The position numbers were made by a program, and so were the translations under genes. A DNA stretch of 64,000 nucleotides from Pseudomonas morbosilactucae (lineage in GTDB: Bacteria; Pseudomonadota; Gammaproteobacteria; Pseudomonadales; Pseudomonadaceae). A model generated the notes under the pieces. That model was not told the DNA's origin and did no database searches. It worked only from the letters and a program-made list of their open reading frames with translations. This document shows, one piece after another, positions 1 through 9,306 of this stretch (positions are counted from its first letter, which is position 1; every line of letters starts with the position of its first letter). The DNA is taken from NCBI RefSeq assembly GCF_023241715.1, contig NZ_JALQCW010000003.1, forward strand, positions 54,869 to 118,868. The letters run 5' to 3'.

Positions 1-1077
1 CAGTGCAGCAGCCGCGTCCAGCCCCTGGATCACGTCACCTTTGGCGTAGTCGCTCGGGTAGCCACCGGCTGCCAGGACGATGCCCAGGCTTGGGCGTGGG
101 TCCCACTGTGCCTCGACTTTATCCAATGCCTGGGCCAAGGCCGCTTCCACCAGCAGCACCAGGCTCGATTGCAGGCGCAGCATCACCGGTTGGGTTTCCG
201 GATCGCCGAAGCGGCAGTTGAACTCGATGACTTTCGGGTTGCCGGCCTTGTCGATCATCAGACCGGCGTAAAGGAAGCCGGTGTAGACGTTGCCTTCGTC
301 GGCCATGCCGCGCACGGTCGGCCAGATCACCAGGTCCATGACCCGCTGATGCACTTCGGCCGTGACCACAGGGGCCGGGGAGTAGGCACCCATGCCGCCG
401 GTGTTCGGGCCGGTGTCGCCGTCGCCGACGCGTTTGTGGTCCTGGCTGGTGGCCATCGGCAGTACGTTCTTGCCGTCGACCATGACGATGAAGCTGGCTT
501 CTTCGCCGTCGAGGAATTCCTCGATCACCACGCGGGAACCGGCTTCGCCGAAAGCGTTGCCAGCCAGCATGTCGCGCACGGCGTCTTCGGCTTCGGCCAG
601 GGTCATGGCGACGATCACGCCTTTACCGGCGGCCAGGCCGTCGGCCTTGATCACGATCGGTGCGCCTTTTTCACGCAGGTAAGCCAGGGCCGGCTCGATC
701 TCGGTGAAGTTCTGGTAATCGGCGGTCGGGATCTTGTGGCGTGCCAGGAAATCCTTGGTGAAGGCTTTCGAACCTTCCAGCTGGGCGGCGCCAGCGGTCG
801 GGCCGAAGCAATCCAGGCCGCGCTCGCGGAACAGGTCGACCACACCGGCCACCAGCGGCACTTCCGGGCCAACGATGGTCAGGGACACATTCTTCTCGGC
901 GAAATCCGCCAACTGCTCCAGGGCCAGGACGTCGATGGCAACGTTCTCGCACTTGGCTTCGATGGCGGTGCCGGCGTTGCCGGGGGCCACGAATACTTTT
1001 TCGACCCGTGGGTCCTGAGCGACTTTCCAGGCCAGGGCGTGTTCACGACCGCCGCTACCGATGATCAGTACATTCAT
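1..1077 (-). CDS. purD: phosphoribosylamine-glycine ligase PurD (3' end outside window)
   Basis: Cytosolic ATP-grasp enzyme of de novo purine synthesis that joins phosphoribosylamine and glycine to give GAR. The reverse strand from the ATG at 1077 opens with MNVLIIGSGGREHALAWK, the typical N-terminal Rossmann-like start. It stays open to the window edge, giving about 359 of the roughly 430 residues usual for the family, so only the C-terminus is missing. It lies about 190 nt downstream of purH on the same strand, the usual Pseudomonas purH-purD arrangement. The gap carries a strong hairpin at 1168-1227 that could affect how much purH transcript reaches purD. Confidence 0.96.
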   Translation of the reverse strand, partial: MNVLIIGSGGREHALAWKVAQDPRVEKVFVAPGNAGTAIEAKCENVAIDVLALEQLADFAEKNVSLTIVGPEVPLVAGVVDLFRERGLDCFGPTAGAAQLEGSKAFTKDFLARHKIPTADYQNFTEIEPALAYLREKGAPIVIKADGLAAGKGVIVAMTLAEAEDAVRDMLAGNAFGEAGSRVVIEEFLDGEEASFIVMVDGKNVLPMATSQDHKRVGDGDTGPNTGGMGAYSPAPVVTAEVHQRVMDLVIWPTVRGMADEGNVYTGFLYAGLMIDKAGNPKVIEFNCRFGDPETQPVMLRLQSSLVLLVEAALAQALDKVEAQWDPRPSLGIVLAAGGYPSDYAKGDVIQGLDAAAAL

Positions 1078-1167
1078 TTCAAAAACCTCGGATGACGCTA
1101 ATTCTGTTTTAGAACCTAGAGCGCTTCACGCCATAGGAGGTTGCAATGACGCCGGTAGATGCAAGGC

Positions 1168-1227
1168 GGAGCCCATCTCGATGAGCGCAGTTGCCTGTTG
1201 GCAATGAGCATCATCGGGATGGGCTCC
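1168..1227. repeat. nested inverted repeat between purH and purD
   Basis: Arms 1168-1184 and 1211-1227 (17 bp each) are complementary except for one position that can form a G-U pair in one of the two possible RNAs. The loop contains a second perfect stem, TTGCC (1191-1195) with GGCAA (1200-1204) around TGTT. No T-run follows on the minus strand, so it is not a classical Rho-independent terminator. An intercistronic attenuator or RNA-stability element is an inference. Confidence 0.7.
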
Positions 1228-1266
1228 AACGCAGCAGATGCCGGTGTCAGTGCGACCGTTGTCGTA

Positions 1267-2874
1267 TCAGTGCCGGAAGTGACGCATGCCGGTGAAGACC
1301 ATAGCAATGCCGGCTTCGTCGGCAGCGGCAATCACCTCTGCATCACGCATCGAACCGCCTGGCTGGATCACGGCGGTGATGCCGACCTTGGCGGCATTGT
1401 CCAGGCCGTCGCGGAACGGGAAGAATGCGTCGGAGGCCATGACCGAACCAGCGACCTGCAGACCGGCGTGCTCGGCCTTGATGGCGGCGATGCGGGCGGA
1501 GTTCACGCGGCTCATCTGGCCGGCGCCGACACCGATGGTCTGGCGGTTCTTGGCGTAGACGATGGCGTTGGATTTAACGTACTTGGCGACTTTCCAGGCG
1601 AAGATCAGGTCATTGATCTCTTGCTCGGTCGGGGCGCGTTTGGTCACGACTTTCAGGTCATCGGCGCTGATCATGCCGATATCACGGCTCTGGACCAGCA
1701 GGCCGCCGTTGACGCGCTTGTAGTCCCAGGCCGCAGCGCGGTCAGCCGACCACTCGCCACAGGCCAGCAGGCGCACGTTGGCTTTGGCGGCGACGATGGC
1801 GCGGGCTTCTTCGCTCACCGACGGGGCGATGATCACTTCGACGAACTGACGCTCGACGATGGCTTTGGCGGTTTCAGCATCCAGTTCGCGGTTGAAGGCG
1901 ATGATGCCGCCGAAGGCCGACTCGGTGTCGGTGGCGTAGGCCAGTTCGTACGCCTGGCGGATACCGCCTTCAGCGTCCGGGCTCACGGCCACGCCGCACG
2001 GGTTGGCGTGCTTGACGATGACGCAGGCTGGTTTGACGAAGCTCTTCACGCATTCCAGCGCGGCGTCGGTGTCGGCCACGTTGTTGAACGACAGCTCTTT
2101 GCCTTGCAGCTGGGTCGCAGTGGCGATGCCCACTTCGGCCGGCTTTGCTTCTACGTAGAACGCCGCGCTCTGGTGCGGGTTCTCGCCGTAGCGCATTTCC
2201 TGGGCCTTGATGAACTGGCTGTTGAAGGTGCGCGGGAATTCGCTGCGACCTTCTGTGCTGAGGGTTTCAGCGGCCTGGTTCACGGTGCCCATGTAGTTGG
2301 CGATCATGCCGTCGTAGGCGGCGGTGTGTTCGAACGCCTTGAGCATCAGGTCGAAACGCTGGGCGTAGGTCAGGCCGCCGGCCTTGAGGCCTTCCAAGAC
2401 GCTGGCGTAGTCGCTGGCGTTCACCACGATGGCCACGTCTTTGTGGTTCTTGGCTGCCGAGCGAACCATGGTGGGGCCGCCGATATCGATGTTCTCGATG
2501 GCGGTCGGCAGGTCGCAGCCTGGCTTGTTGATGGTGGCTTCGAACGGGTACAGGTTGACCGCTACCAGATCGATCGGCTTGATGCCGTGCTCGTTCATGA
2601 TGGCGTCGTCGATGCCGCGACGGCCGAGGATGCCGCCGTGGATTTTCGGGTGCAGGGTCTTCACCCGGCCGTCCATCATTTCCGCAAAACCGGTGTAATC
2701 CGCGACTTCCACTGCGGCCACGCCGTTGTCCTGCAGCAGCTTGAAGGTCCCGCCGGTGGAGAGGATCTCCACGCCCAGGGCTTCCAGCTCCTTGGCGAAT
2801 TCGAGGATCCCGGTCTTGTCGGACACACTGATCAAGGCGCGGCGGATCGGCAGGCGGGTAGTCTGGTCGGTCAT
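1267..2874 (-). CDS. purH: bifunctional AICAR transformylase/IMP cyclohydrolase PurH
   Basis: Catalyses the last two steps of IMP synthesis: formylation of AICAR with 10-formyl-THF, then ring closure. 535 residues from the ATG at 2874 (protein begins [20 protein letters not shown]); the frame is open 33 nt further upstream, but this start gives the family N-terminus and the usual length (E. coli about 529). The N-terminal MGS-like cyclohydrolase domain covers about residues 1-150. The transformylase domain carries the KHANPCG motif with its catalytic Lys-His pair. It sits between fis and purD on the same strand and is separated from fis by a terminator. Confidence 0.98.
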   Translation of the reverse strand: MTDQTTRLPIRRALISVSDKTGILEFAKELEALGVEILSTGGTFKLLQDNGVAAVEVADYTGFAEMMDGRVKTLHPKIHGGILGRRGIDDAIMNEHGIKPIDLVAVNLYPFEATINKPGCDLPTAIENIDIGGPTMVRSAAKNHKDVAIVVNASDYASVLEGLKAGGLTYAQRFDLMLKAFEHTAAYDGMIANYMGTVNQAAETLSTEGRSEFPRTFNSQFIKAQEMRYGENPHQSAAFYVEAKPAEVGIATATQLQGKELSFNNVADTDAALECVKSFVKPACVIVKHANPCGVAVSPDAEGGIRQAYELAYATDTESAFGGIIAFNRELDAETAKAIVERQFVEVIIAPSVSEEARAIVAAKANVRLLACGEWSADRAAAWDYKRVNGGLLVQSRDIGMISADDLKVVTKRAPTEQEINDLIFAWKVAKYVKSNAIVYAKNRQTIGVGAGQMSRVNSARIAAIKAEHAGLQVAGSVMASDAFFPFRDGLDNAAKVGITAVIQPGGSMRDAEVIAAADEAGIAMVFTGMRHFRH

Positions 2875-2904
2875 CTCAATTTCCATCAAAAGCAAAGGAG
2901 TCAG

Positions 2905-2939
2905 CAAAAAAGGCGACCGTTTTTTACGCGGGCGCCTTT
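2905..2939 (-). terminator. Rho-independent terminator after dusB-fis
   Basis: On the minus strand a stem of AAAGGCG (2933-2939) pairs with CGCCTTT (2909-2915) and runs into six T residues. It lies directly after the fis stop codon and before purH. Confidence 0.75.
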
Positions 2940-2956
2940 CTGGTTTGATTGAATGC

Positions 2957-3277
2957 TTACAACAAATCGTACTGCTTGAGTTTCTTGCGCAGGGTGCCGC
3001 GGTTCAGGCCCAACAGCTCGCTGGCTTTGGTCTGATTGCCCTTGACGTAGTTCATCACGCTTTCGAGCAAGGGAGCCTCGACTTCGGAGAGCACCAGGTT
3101 GTACACGTCCGTGACGGCCGCGCCCTCAAGGTGGGCGAAATAATTGTGCAGCGCCTTCTCGACACTCCCGCGAAGGGTCTGACCTTCTTCGCTCGGCGTA
3201 TTGAGGTGCTGTTTCAAATTCACGTTGTCGCTCACGGGTGCTGTTCCACTCACTAAAGTCTCGGTCATCATCGTCAT
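2957..3277 (-). CDS. fis: DNA-binding protein Fis
   Basis: Small nucleoid-associated protein that bends DNA and acts in growth-phase control of rRNA and many other promoters. 106 residues. The C-terminal helix-turn-helix, about residues 80-104, contains [20 protein letters not shown], close to invariant in the family. The N-terminal part is the dimerisation beta-hairpin and helices. Its ATG overlaps the dusB stop (ATGA at 3274-3277), so the two are translationally coupled, as in the dusB-fis operon of other gamma-proteobacteria. A terminator follows. Confidence 0.97.
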   Translation of the reverse strand: MTMMTETLVSGTAPVSDNVNLKQHLNTPSEEGQTLRGSVEKALHNYFAHLEGAAVTDVYNLVLSEVEAPLLESVMNYVKGNQTKASELLGLNRGTLRKKLKQYDLL

Positions 3278-4287
3278 GCGGCCACCCCCTCTCCGTCCCC
3301 TGTCACCAGGCTCTTGTAACGCTCGGCAAAGAACTCACGAACGTTGGCGCATTGTGCTTCCGTATCTTCCAAACGATTGAAGTGGGCGCGAAACTCCCTG
3401 GCGCCCGGCAGGGTTGCGAGATACCAGCCCACATGCTTGCGCGCAATGCGTACGCCCATGACATCCCCATAGAAGGCATGCAGCGCGGCCAGGTGCTCTA
3501 GCAGAATACGTTCCACCTCGATCAGTTCCGGTGCCGGGAGGGTTTCACCGGTCCGCAGAAAGTGCTCGATCTCACGAAAAATCCATGGCCGCCCTTGAGC
3601 GGCCCGGCCGATCAACAGCCCGTCGGCGCCGGTGGCGTGCAGCACGCGCCGGGCCTTCTCAGGGGAGTCGATATCGCCATTGGCGAACACCGGGATCGAC
3701 ACCGCCTGCTTGATCGCGGCAATGGTGTCGTACTCGGCTTCTCCGGTGTACAGGTCGGCGCGGGTCCGACCGTGGACCGCCAATGCCGTGATGCCTGCCT
3801 GTTCGGCGATCTTCGCCACCGTCAGGCCATTCTTGTTCGCCCGGTCCCAGCCGGTGCGGATTTTCAGGGTAACCGGGACATCAACCGCTGCCACGACGGC
3901 ATGCAGGATCTCCCTCACCAGGTCTTCGTCTTTCAGCAACGCGGAACCGGCGGCCTTGTTGCAGACCTTCTTTGCCGGACAACCCATGTTGATATCAATA
4001 ATCTGTGCACCCAACTCGACGTTGGCGCGGGCGGCCTCCGCCAGCATCTGTGCATCGCCACCGGCAATCTGCACCGAGCGCGGCTCGGGATCGCCTTCGT
4101 GGATCATTCGCAGCCGCGACTTGCGGCTGTTCCACAAGCTCATGTCGCTGGTGACCATTTCCGAAACTACAAGGCCGGCGCCCAATCGCTTGCACAGCTG
4201 ACGAAAGGGCTGGTCTGTAACCCCCGCCATCGGGGCGAGAATCAAGCCGTTGGGCAATGTATATGGGCCGATGCGTACCGCCGACAT
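3274..4287 (-). CDS. dusB: tRNA dihydrouridine synthase DusB
   Basis: FMN-dependent TIM-barrel enzyme that reduces uridines to dihydrouridine in the D-loop of tRNA. 337 residues, full family length. Seen: N-terminal [16 protein letters not shown], and the catalytic-cysteine region [11 protein letters not shown] in which the cysteine protonates the uracil ring. It is the first gene of the dusB-fis operon; the 196 nt gap upstream to the DUF3426 gene should hold the promoter, although I cannot pick boxes with confidence. Assignment to DusB rather than DusA or DusC rests mainly on linkage to fis. Confidence 0.96.
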   Translation of the reverse strand: MSAVRIGPYTLPNGLILAPMAGVTDQPFRQLCKRLGAGLVVSEMVTSDMSLWNSRKSRLRMIHEGDPEPRSVQIAGGDAQMLAEAARANVELGAQIIDINMGCPAKKVCNKAAGSALLKDEDLVREILHAVVAAVDVPVTLKIRTGWDRANKNGLTVAKIAEQAGITALAVHGRTRADLYTGEAEYDTIAAIKQAVSIPVFANGDIDSPEKARRVLHATGADGLLIGRAAQGRPWIFREIEHFLRTGETLPAPELIEVERILLEHLAALHAFYGDVMGVRIARKHVGWYLATLPGAREFRAHFNRLEDTEAQCANVREFFAERYKSLVTGDGEGVAA

Positions 4288-4483
4288 AGGACTTCCCTGT
4301 TGTGGGGCCGGATCATGAGAGTTCGAAAAAGGGTTGGCATGATACCCGCTCTCGATGACCGGATAAAGGCTGAATTGGATAAAATCTGAACAGTTATTCC
4401 GTTATCGCCAAGGGTTCTGTCTGGCGCCTGGATTCAGAAAACTGACGTCAATCCGCATTCGGCCTTCAGCCTGCGCAATCGGC

Positions 4484-5761
4484 TCACTCGGGTGAGTGGA
4501 AGCTCAGACTGTAGTTCACCGCCTTCGGTCCTGGATCAAGAATATCCAGGGCAATGTGGATCGGCGTCTGCGGGGGCATGTCCGTCTGCCCCTGAAGGTC
4601 GCCACCCAGGTACTCGCCGGGCTTGAAGCTGCGGCTGGCGAGCAGGTGGCCATTGAGGTCGGCGAAGCGCAGTTCCAGCAGCGGGAAGGGCTGGGTGAAC
4701 TGCGCACGGTTGTAGATGATGGCGTCCACCACCAAGGCTCCGTTGAACTCCGGATGGCTGCGCACCACCAGGTTGCTGCTCTTGATTCGGGCGATATCCA
4801 CCCGCGACGGCACTTTGCAGCCCAGTTCCGGGCACAACTGCTGGAACCACGGCCGGTACTGGTCCTGGCGCGCCAGTTCGTCGAAGTGATAGGCGATGTA
4901 CTGGCCTGCCAGGCCGGAGGCGGCCAGCAGGATCAGCAGGCACCAGAGCAGGCGTCGGCCCCAGGGCGAGCGCCGCCGCTGCCAGTCCAGGTGAATGGGG
5001 TCATCTTCCAGGTCTTGCAGCACATCGTCCTGGACTTCCGGTTCGCTGCGGGCGCGACGGGTTTTCGGATGGCTGGCCGGCACGACCTCGGTGTCGCTGC
5101 TGAGGGGAGCGTGGTGCTCCAGGGGCTCCAACTCGGCGTCCAGTTGCAACTTGGGTGTCCTGGGCTCGTCGTCCAGGTCGTCGAGGTTGAAGGACAGCGA
5201 AGGCTCGGTGCGGCCTGGCTTTATGGGCTCGACCGCCGGTGACGGGGCTTTGCTTTCAACCGGCAGCGGCACTTCGGCCAGCTCGTCGTGTTCGGCACTG
5301 GTGGCGCTCAGGCGGCTGTCGGGCCAGTGTTCTTCGTCGGCATCCGGCGAGTCGCGGCGGGCGCTGAGGGATTCGCCCTTGCCCGGCTCCTGGCCAAAGT
5401 TCTTGGCCGGCTGGATCTCTCGCTGTTCCAGCTTGGCCAGCTCCTCGTCGAGGTCGAGGTGGTCCAGGTCCAGTTCAGAGGCCGACCATTGCTTCTGGCT
5501 GATGGCCCGCTGCGGTACAGGCGCGGCGACGGCTGGCGGCGCAACGGGCACAACAGGCGCAGGCGCGGGTGTGGCTGCCGGTGCGGGGCTGTTGACGACG
5601 GCTTCCTTGCCAGCGCGTTGCTCGAGCAACTGCCGTGCGGCGTTGAACACCTGCAGGCATGAGCCGCAGCGAACCACCCCACGGGCCACGCTCAATTGAG
5701 CATGGCTGACGCGGAAGCTGGTTTGGCAATGCGGGCACTGGGTGACGAAGCTGTCGGTCAT
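4484..5761 (-). CDS. zinc-ribbon domain DUF3426 membrane protein
   Basis: 425 residues from the ATG at 5761 (MTDSFVTQCPHCQTSF); a start 21 nt upstream is possible but lengthens the N-terminus beyond the family pattern. The N-terminal MJ0042-type zinc ribbon shows paired cysteines (CPHC and CGSC). A long, poorly conserved acidic and Pro/Ala-rich linker follows. One membrane segment (LLWCLLILLAASGLAGQYIA) comes before the C-terminal DUF3426 domain, which would be periplasmic. The function is not established. It follows prmA with a 30 nt gap, so the two are probably co-transcribed. Confidence 0.85.
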   Translation of the reverse strand: MTDSFVTQCPHCQTSFRVSHAQLSVARGVVRCGSCLQVFNAARQLLEQRAGKEAVVNSPAPAATPAPAPVVPVAPPAVAAPVPQRAISQKQWSASELDLDHLDLDEELAKLEQREIQPAKNFGQEPGKGESLSARRDSPDADEEHWPDSRLSATSAEHDELAEVPLPVESKAPSPAVEPIKPGRTEPSLSFNLDDLDDEPRTPKLQLDAELEPLEHHAPLSSDTEVVPASHPKTRRARSEPEVQDDVLQDLEDDPIHLDWQRRRSPWGRRLLWCLLILLAASGLAGQYIAYHFDELARQDQYRPWFQQLCPELGCKVPSRVDIARIKSSNLVVRSHPEFNGALVVDAIIYNRAQFTQPFPLLELRFADLNGHLLASRSFKPGEYLGGDLQGQTDMPPQTPIHIALDILDPGPKAVNYSLSFHSPE

Positions 5762-5791
5762 GCGGCCATCCGGGTTAGGCAAGCGGCCATT

Positions 5792-6670
5792 CTAGCGCCG
5801 ACGACCGGTGATGCGCACCCAGCCATCACGATTGGCGATTGGGTCCAGGTCGAAGTCCTGGGCGTAGGCGGCCGCCACTTCTTCGCCTTGCTCGGCGAGG
5901 ATTCCGGACAGCGCCAGGCGGCCACCGGGCTTGACCAGGCTCGACAGTTGCGGCGCCAGGGAAACCAGGGGGCCGGCGAGGATGTTGGCCACCAGCACAT
6001 CGGCCTGCACCTGGGGCAAATGCTCTGGCAGGTAGAGCGGGAACAGCGCTTCGGCGATGTGGTTGCGCCCGGCGTTGTCCCGGGACGCTTCCAGGGCCTG
6101 GACGTCGATGTCAGTGCCCACGGCGTGCTTGGCCCCCAGCAGCAAGGCCGCGATGGCCAGGATCCCCGAGCCGCAGCCGAAGTCCAGGACGTTGCAGTCT
6201 TTCAGGTCCTGGCCGTCGAGCCATTCCAGGCACAGGGCGGTGGTCGGGTGGGTGCCGGTGCCGAAGGCCAGGCCCGGGTCCAGCAGCAGGTTGACGGCGT
6301 CCGGTTGCGGCGCGGCGTGCCAGCTCGGCACGATCCACAGGCGCTGGCCGAACTGCATCGGCTCGAAACCGTCCATCCAGCTGCGTTCCCAGTCCTGGTC
6401 TTCGATGACTTCGCTGTGGTGCTCGGGCAGCGGGCTGCCGGTCAGCAGTTCCAGGTGGGCGAGGACGCTGGCGGCTTCGGTGCCGCCCTCGAACAGGGCC
6501 AGCAGATGGGTGTGGGACCAGAGCGGTGTGGTGTTGAGTTCGGGTTCGAAGATCGGCTGGTCTTCGGCGTCCATGAAGGTCACCGATACGGCGCCGACTT
6601 CGAGGAACGCGTCTTCATAGGTTTCGGCTTGTTCTGGGCTGATGGCGAGACGGACTTGCAGCCAAGGCAT
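5792..6670 (-). CDS. prmA: ribosomal protein L11 methyltransferase PrmA
   Basis: SAM-dependent enzyme that trimethylates several amino groups of ribosomal protein L11. 292 residues from the ATG at 6670 ([16 protein letters not shown]); an in-frame GTG 9 nt upstream is less likely. The N-terminal substrate-recognition domain is followed by a class I methyltransferase domain with the SAM loop [20 protein letters not shown] and the NPPF-equivalent region VANILAGPL. It is linked to accC upstream and the DUF3426 gene downstream, as in other pseudomonads. Confidence 0.97.
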   Translation of the reverse strand: MPWLQVRLAISPEQAETYEDAFLEVGAVSVTFMDAEDQPIFEPELNTTPLWSHTHLLALFEGGTEAASVLAHLELLTGSPLPEHHSEVIEDQDWERSWMDGFEPMQFGQRLWIVPSWHAAPQPDAVNLLLDPGLAFGTGTHPTTALCLEWLDGQDLKDCNVLDFGCGSGILAIAALLLGAKHAVGTDIDVQALEASRDNAGRNHIAEALFPLYLPEHLPQVQADVLVANILAGPLVSLAPQLSSLVKPGGRLALSGILAEQGEEVAAAYAQDFDLDPIANRDGWVRITGRRR

Positions 6671-6796
6671 GGCGGGCACCTTTGAAAATATGTGAAGTGC
6701 AGCCTAGCGGGCCGCGAGAAGCGCGCAAGTTTACGCGAGCCCGGCGCAGAAGACGAGGCAGGCACCCGGTAGCAGCGCGCTCGTTTCTGCAGATAC

Positions 6797-6824
6797 GACA
6801 AGGCCGCTCGAAAGCGGCCTTGTC
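6797..6824. terminator. perfect hairpin between accC and prmA
   Basis: Arms GACAAGGCCGC (6797-6807) and GCGGCCTTGTC (6814-6824) are perfectly complementary around a 6 nt loop. The stem ends 18 nt past the accC stop. No clear T-tract follows on the minus strand, so its efficiency as a terminator is uncertain. Confidence 0.55.
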
Positions 6825-6842
6825 GGTGTGGCGTGTGGCTGA

Positions 6843-8198
6843 TCAGTGTTGATCGGCCAGCTTGTGCTCCAGGTAGTGAATGTTCACTCCCCCTTTGCAG
6901 AAGCCTTCGTCACGAACCAGATCACGGTGCAGCGGGATGTTGGTCTTGATCCCGTCGACCACGATTTCGTCCAGGGCATTGCGCATGCGTGCCATGGCTT
7001 CTTCGCGGGTCGCGCCGTAGGTGATCAGCTTGCCGATCAGCGAGTCATAGTTCGGTGGAACGGCATAACCGCTGTACAGGTGCGAATCGACGCGAACGCC
7101 GTTGCCGCCTGGCGCGTGGAAATGCTTGACCGTACCCGGGCTCGGCATGAAGGTTTTCGGGTCTTCAGCGTTGATCCGGCATTCCAGCGAGTGACCGCGG
7201 ATAACCACGTCATCCTGTGTGAACGACAGTGGGTTGCCAGCGGCGATGCTGAGCATCTCCTTGACGATGTCGATCCCGGTGACCATTTCCGAAACCGGGT
7301 GCTCTACCTGCACGCGAGTGTTCATCTCGATGAAGTAGAAGCGGCCGTTCTCGTACAGGAACTCGAAGGTGCCGGCGCCACGGTAGCCGATGTCGATGCA
7401 CGCCTTGACGCAGCGAGCGAAGACTTCCTGGCGAGCCTTCTCGTCGATGCCCGGTGCCGGCGCTTCTTCGAGAACTTTCTGGTGGCGGCGTTGCAGCGAG
7501 CAATCGCGGTCACCCAGGTGGATGGCGTGGCCCTGGCCGTCGGAAAGCACCTGGACTTCCACGTGACGTGGGTTGGTCAGGAATTTTTCCAGGTAGACCA
7601 TCGGGTTGCCGAACGCTGCACCGGCTTCGGTGCGGGTCAGCTTGGCGAAGGAGATCAGGTCTTCTTCTTTATGCACTACGCGCATGCCGCGACCACCACC
7701 GCCGCCAGCGGCTTTGATGATCACCGGGTAGCCGACTTCACGGCCGATGCGCAGCGCCGTTTCTTCGTCTTCCGGCAGTGGGCCGTCGGAGCCTGGAACG
7801 GTTGGCACGCCTGCTTCGATCATCGCGTGTTTGGCCGACACCTTGTCGCCCATCAGGCGGATGGTCTCGGCTTTCGGGCCGATGAACGCGAAACCGGAGT
7901 TCTCGACCTGCTCGGCAAAATCGGCGTTTTCCGCGAGGAAACCGTAGCCTGGGTGAATGGCGGTAGCGCCAGTCACTTCAGCTGCCGCGATGATGGCCGG
8001 GATGTGCAGGTAGGAATGAGCGGCGGACGCCGGGCCGATGCAGACGGATTCGTCTGCCAGACCCAGGTGCATCAGCTCTTTGTCAGCCTTGGAGTAAACG
8101 GCGACGGTCTTGATGCCCATCTCTTTGCAGGCACGCAGAATCCGCAGAGCGATCTCACCGCGGTTGGCGATAAGAACTTTTTCCAACTTCGCAGTCAT
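6843..8198 (-). CDS. accC: acetyl-CoA carboxylase biotin carboxylase subunit AccC
   Basis: Carboxylates the biotin carried by AccB using ATP and bicarbonate, the first half-reaction of acetyl-CoA carboxylase in fatty-acid synthesis. 451 residues from the ATG at 8198 ([20 protein letters not shown]). Seen: the N-terminal biotin-carboxylase fold, the ATP-grasp glycine loop GGGGGRGMR, and the catalytic region with [14 protein letters not shown]. It lies 17 nt downstream of accB in an aroQ-accB-accC operon. Confidence 0.98.
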   Translation of the reverse strand: MTAKLEKVLIANRGEIALRILRACKEMGIKTVAVYSKADKELMHLGLADESVCIGPASAAHSYLHIPAIIAAAEVTGATAIHPGYGFLAENADFAEQVENSGFAFIGPKAETIRLMGDKVSAKHAMIEAGVPTVPGSDGPLPEDEETALRIGREVGYPVIIKAAGGGGGRGMRVVHKEEDLISFAKLTRTEAGAAFGNPMVYLEKFLTNPRHVEVQVLSDGQGHAIHLGDRDCSLQRRHQKVLEEAPAPGIDEKARQEVFARCVKACIDIGYRGAGTFEFLYENGRFYFIEMNTRVQVEHPVSEMVTGIDIVKEMLSIAAGNPLSFTQDDVVIRGHSLECRINAEDPKTFMPSPGTVKHFHAPGGNGVRVDSHLYSGYAVPPNYDSLIGKLITYGATREEAMARMRNALDEIVVDGIKTNIPLHRDLVRDEGFCKGGVNIHYLEHKLADQH

Positions 8199-8215
8199 CA
8201 ACGTTTCTCCGCGGT

Positions 8216-8674
8216 TCAAACGATGGTGAACAGCGGTTGGTCGTACTCAACCGGCTGGCCGTCTTCGACGAGGATGGACTCGATCACGCCGCTGGTTTCA
8301 GCTTCGATGTGGTTCATCATCTTCATGGCTTCAACGATGCACAGCGTGTCGCCTTTCTTCACGGTCTGGCCAACTTCCACGAAGGATGGCGAGGACGGCG
8401 AGGATTTGCGATAGAAGGTGCCGACCATCGGCGAACGGGCAACGGTGCCGTTCAGCGCTGGAGCAGCAGCGGCAGCCGGAGCGGCAGCAGCCACTGGAGC
8501 GGCGGCAGGTGCAGCAACCGGAGCCTGCATCGGAGCCGGTGCGTAGTACTGCTGGGCTGGCGTCTTGCTGTGGCGGCTGATGCGTACGGACTCTTCGCCT
8601 TCCTTGATTTCCAGCTCGTCGATGCCGGATTCTTCCAGCAGTTCGATCAGTTTTTTGACTTTACGGATATCCAT
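8216..8674 (-). CDS. accB: acetyl-CoA carboxylase biotin carboxyl carrier protein AccB
   Basis: Biotinylated carrier that shuttles the carboxyl group between AccC and the carboxyltransferase. 152 residues: a short N-terminal helical region, an Ala/Pro-rich flexible linker at about residues 45-75, and a C-terminal biotinyl domain. The biotin-accepting lysine lies in EAMKM (about residue 118, 35 residues from the end, the standard distance). It sits between aroQ and accC on the same strand with short gaps. Confidence 0.98.
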   Translation of the reverse strand: MDIRKVKKLIELLEESGIDELEIKEGEESVRISRHSKTPAQQYYAPAPMQAPVAAPAAAPVAAAAPAAAAAPALNGTVARSPMVGTFYRKSSPSSPSFVEVGQTVKKGDTLCIVEAMKMMNHIEAETSGVIESILVEDGQPVEYDQPLFTIV

Positions 8675-8711
8675 GAATCGTCAACTCCCAAGGGTCGGTC
8701 AGGGGCGTTTA

Positions 8712-8747
8712 TTGCTTGTCGTTCAAGCGTTTGCTTGTCGTTCAAGC
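8712..8747. repeat. 17 bp tandem direct repeat at the aroQ 3' end
   Basis: The 17-mer TTGCTTGTCGTTCAAGC occurs at 8712-8728 and again at 8731-8747, a 19 bp period. The aroQ stop codon lies within the copy nearer accB. The duplication therefore shapes the last residues of AroQ and the aroQ-accB spacer. Confidence 0.85.
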
Positions 8748-9175
8748 TGTTCTAGGGCGGCCTCCAGGGCCAGTCGGTAACCGCTGGCGCCAAGGCCGCA
8801 GATCACTCCCACCGCAACGTCGGAGAAGTAGGAGTGATGGCGGAAAGGTTCGCGTTTGTGCACGTTGGACAGATGCACTTCGATGAATGGGATGCTCACC
8901 GCCAGCAGCGCGTCACGTAATGCGACGCTTGTATGCGTAAAAGCTGCTGGATTGATCAAAATGAAGTCCACGCCTTCGCCGCGGGCCGCGTGGATCCGTT
9001 CGATCAATTCGTACTCGGCGTTGCTTTGCAGATAGAGCAAATGGTGCCCCGCATCGCGGGCCCGTTGTTCCAGGTCCTGGTTGATCTGCGCCAGGGTCAC
9101 CGCCCCGTAGACGCCCGGTTCACGGGTGCCGAGCAGGTTCAGGTTGGGTCCATGGAGAACCAGTAGGGTGGCCAT
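8723..9175 (-). CDS. aroQ: type II 3-dehydroquinate dehydratase AroQ
   Basis: Dehydrates 3-dehydroquinate to 3-dehydroshikimate in the shikimate pathway. 150 residues, the usual length. The N-terminus has [18 protein letters not shown], which includes the active-site loop and catalytic tyrosine. [14 protein letters not shown] carries the substrate-binding histidine. It is the first gene of the aroQ-accB-accC cluster, a common Pseudomonas arrangement. The last codons and the stop fall in a 19 bp-period tandem duplication. Confidence 0.97.
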   Translation of the reverse strand: MATLLVLHGPNLNLLGTREPGVYGAVTLAQINQDLEQRARDAGHHLLYLQSNAEYELIERIHAARGEGVDFILINPAAFTHTSVALRDALLAVSIPFIEVHLSNVHKREPFRHHSYFSDVAVGVICGLGASGYRLALEAALEQLERQANA

Positions 9176-9306
9176 CGGCTGTTCCTTGTTATCTGTAGGC
9201 GGTGGTCAGAACTCGGCGACTATGCCGGAAAGACTTTATGACTGTCCAGTTCTCTGCAATAGCCAGCACGATGACCGATGTTTGCGCGAAATATATGACC
9301 AACCGG

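Noticed and set aside
1159..2952. 597-codon plus-strand frame over purH
   Set aside because: Shadow of purH; no recognisable protein features.
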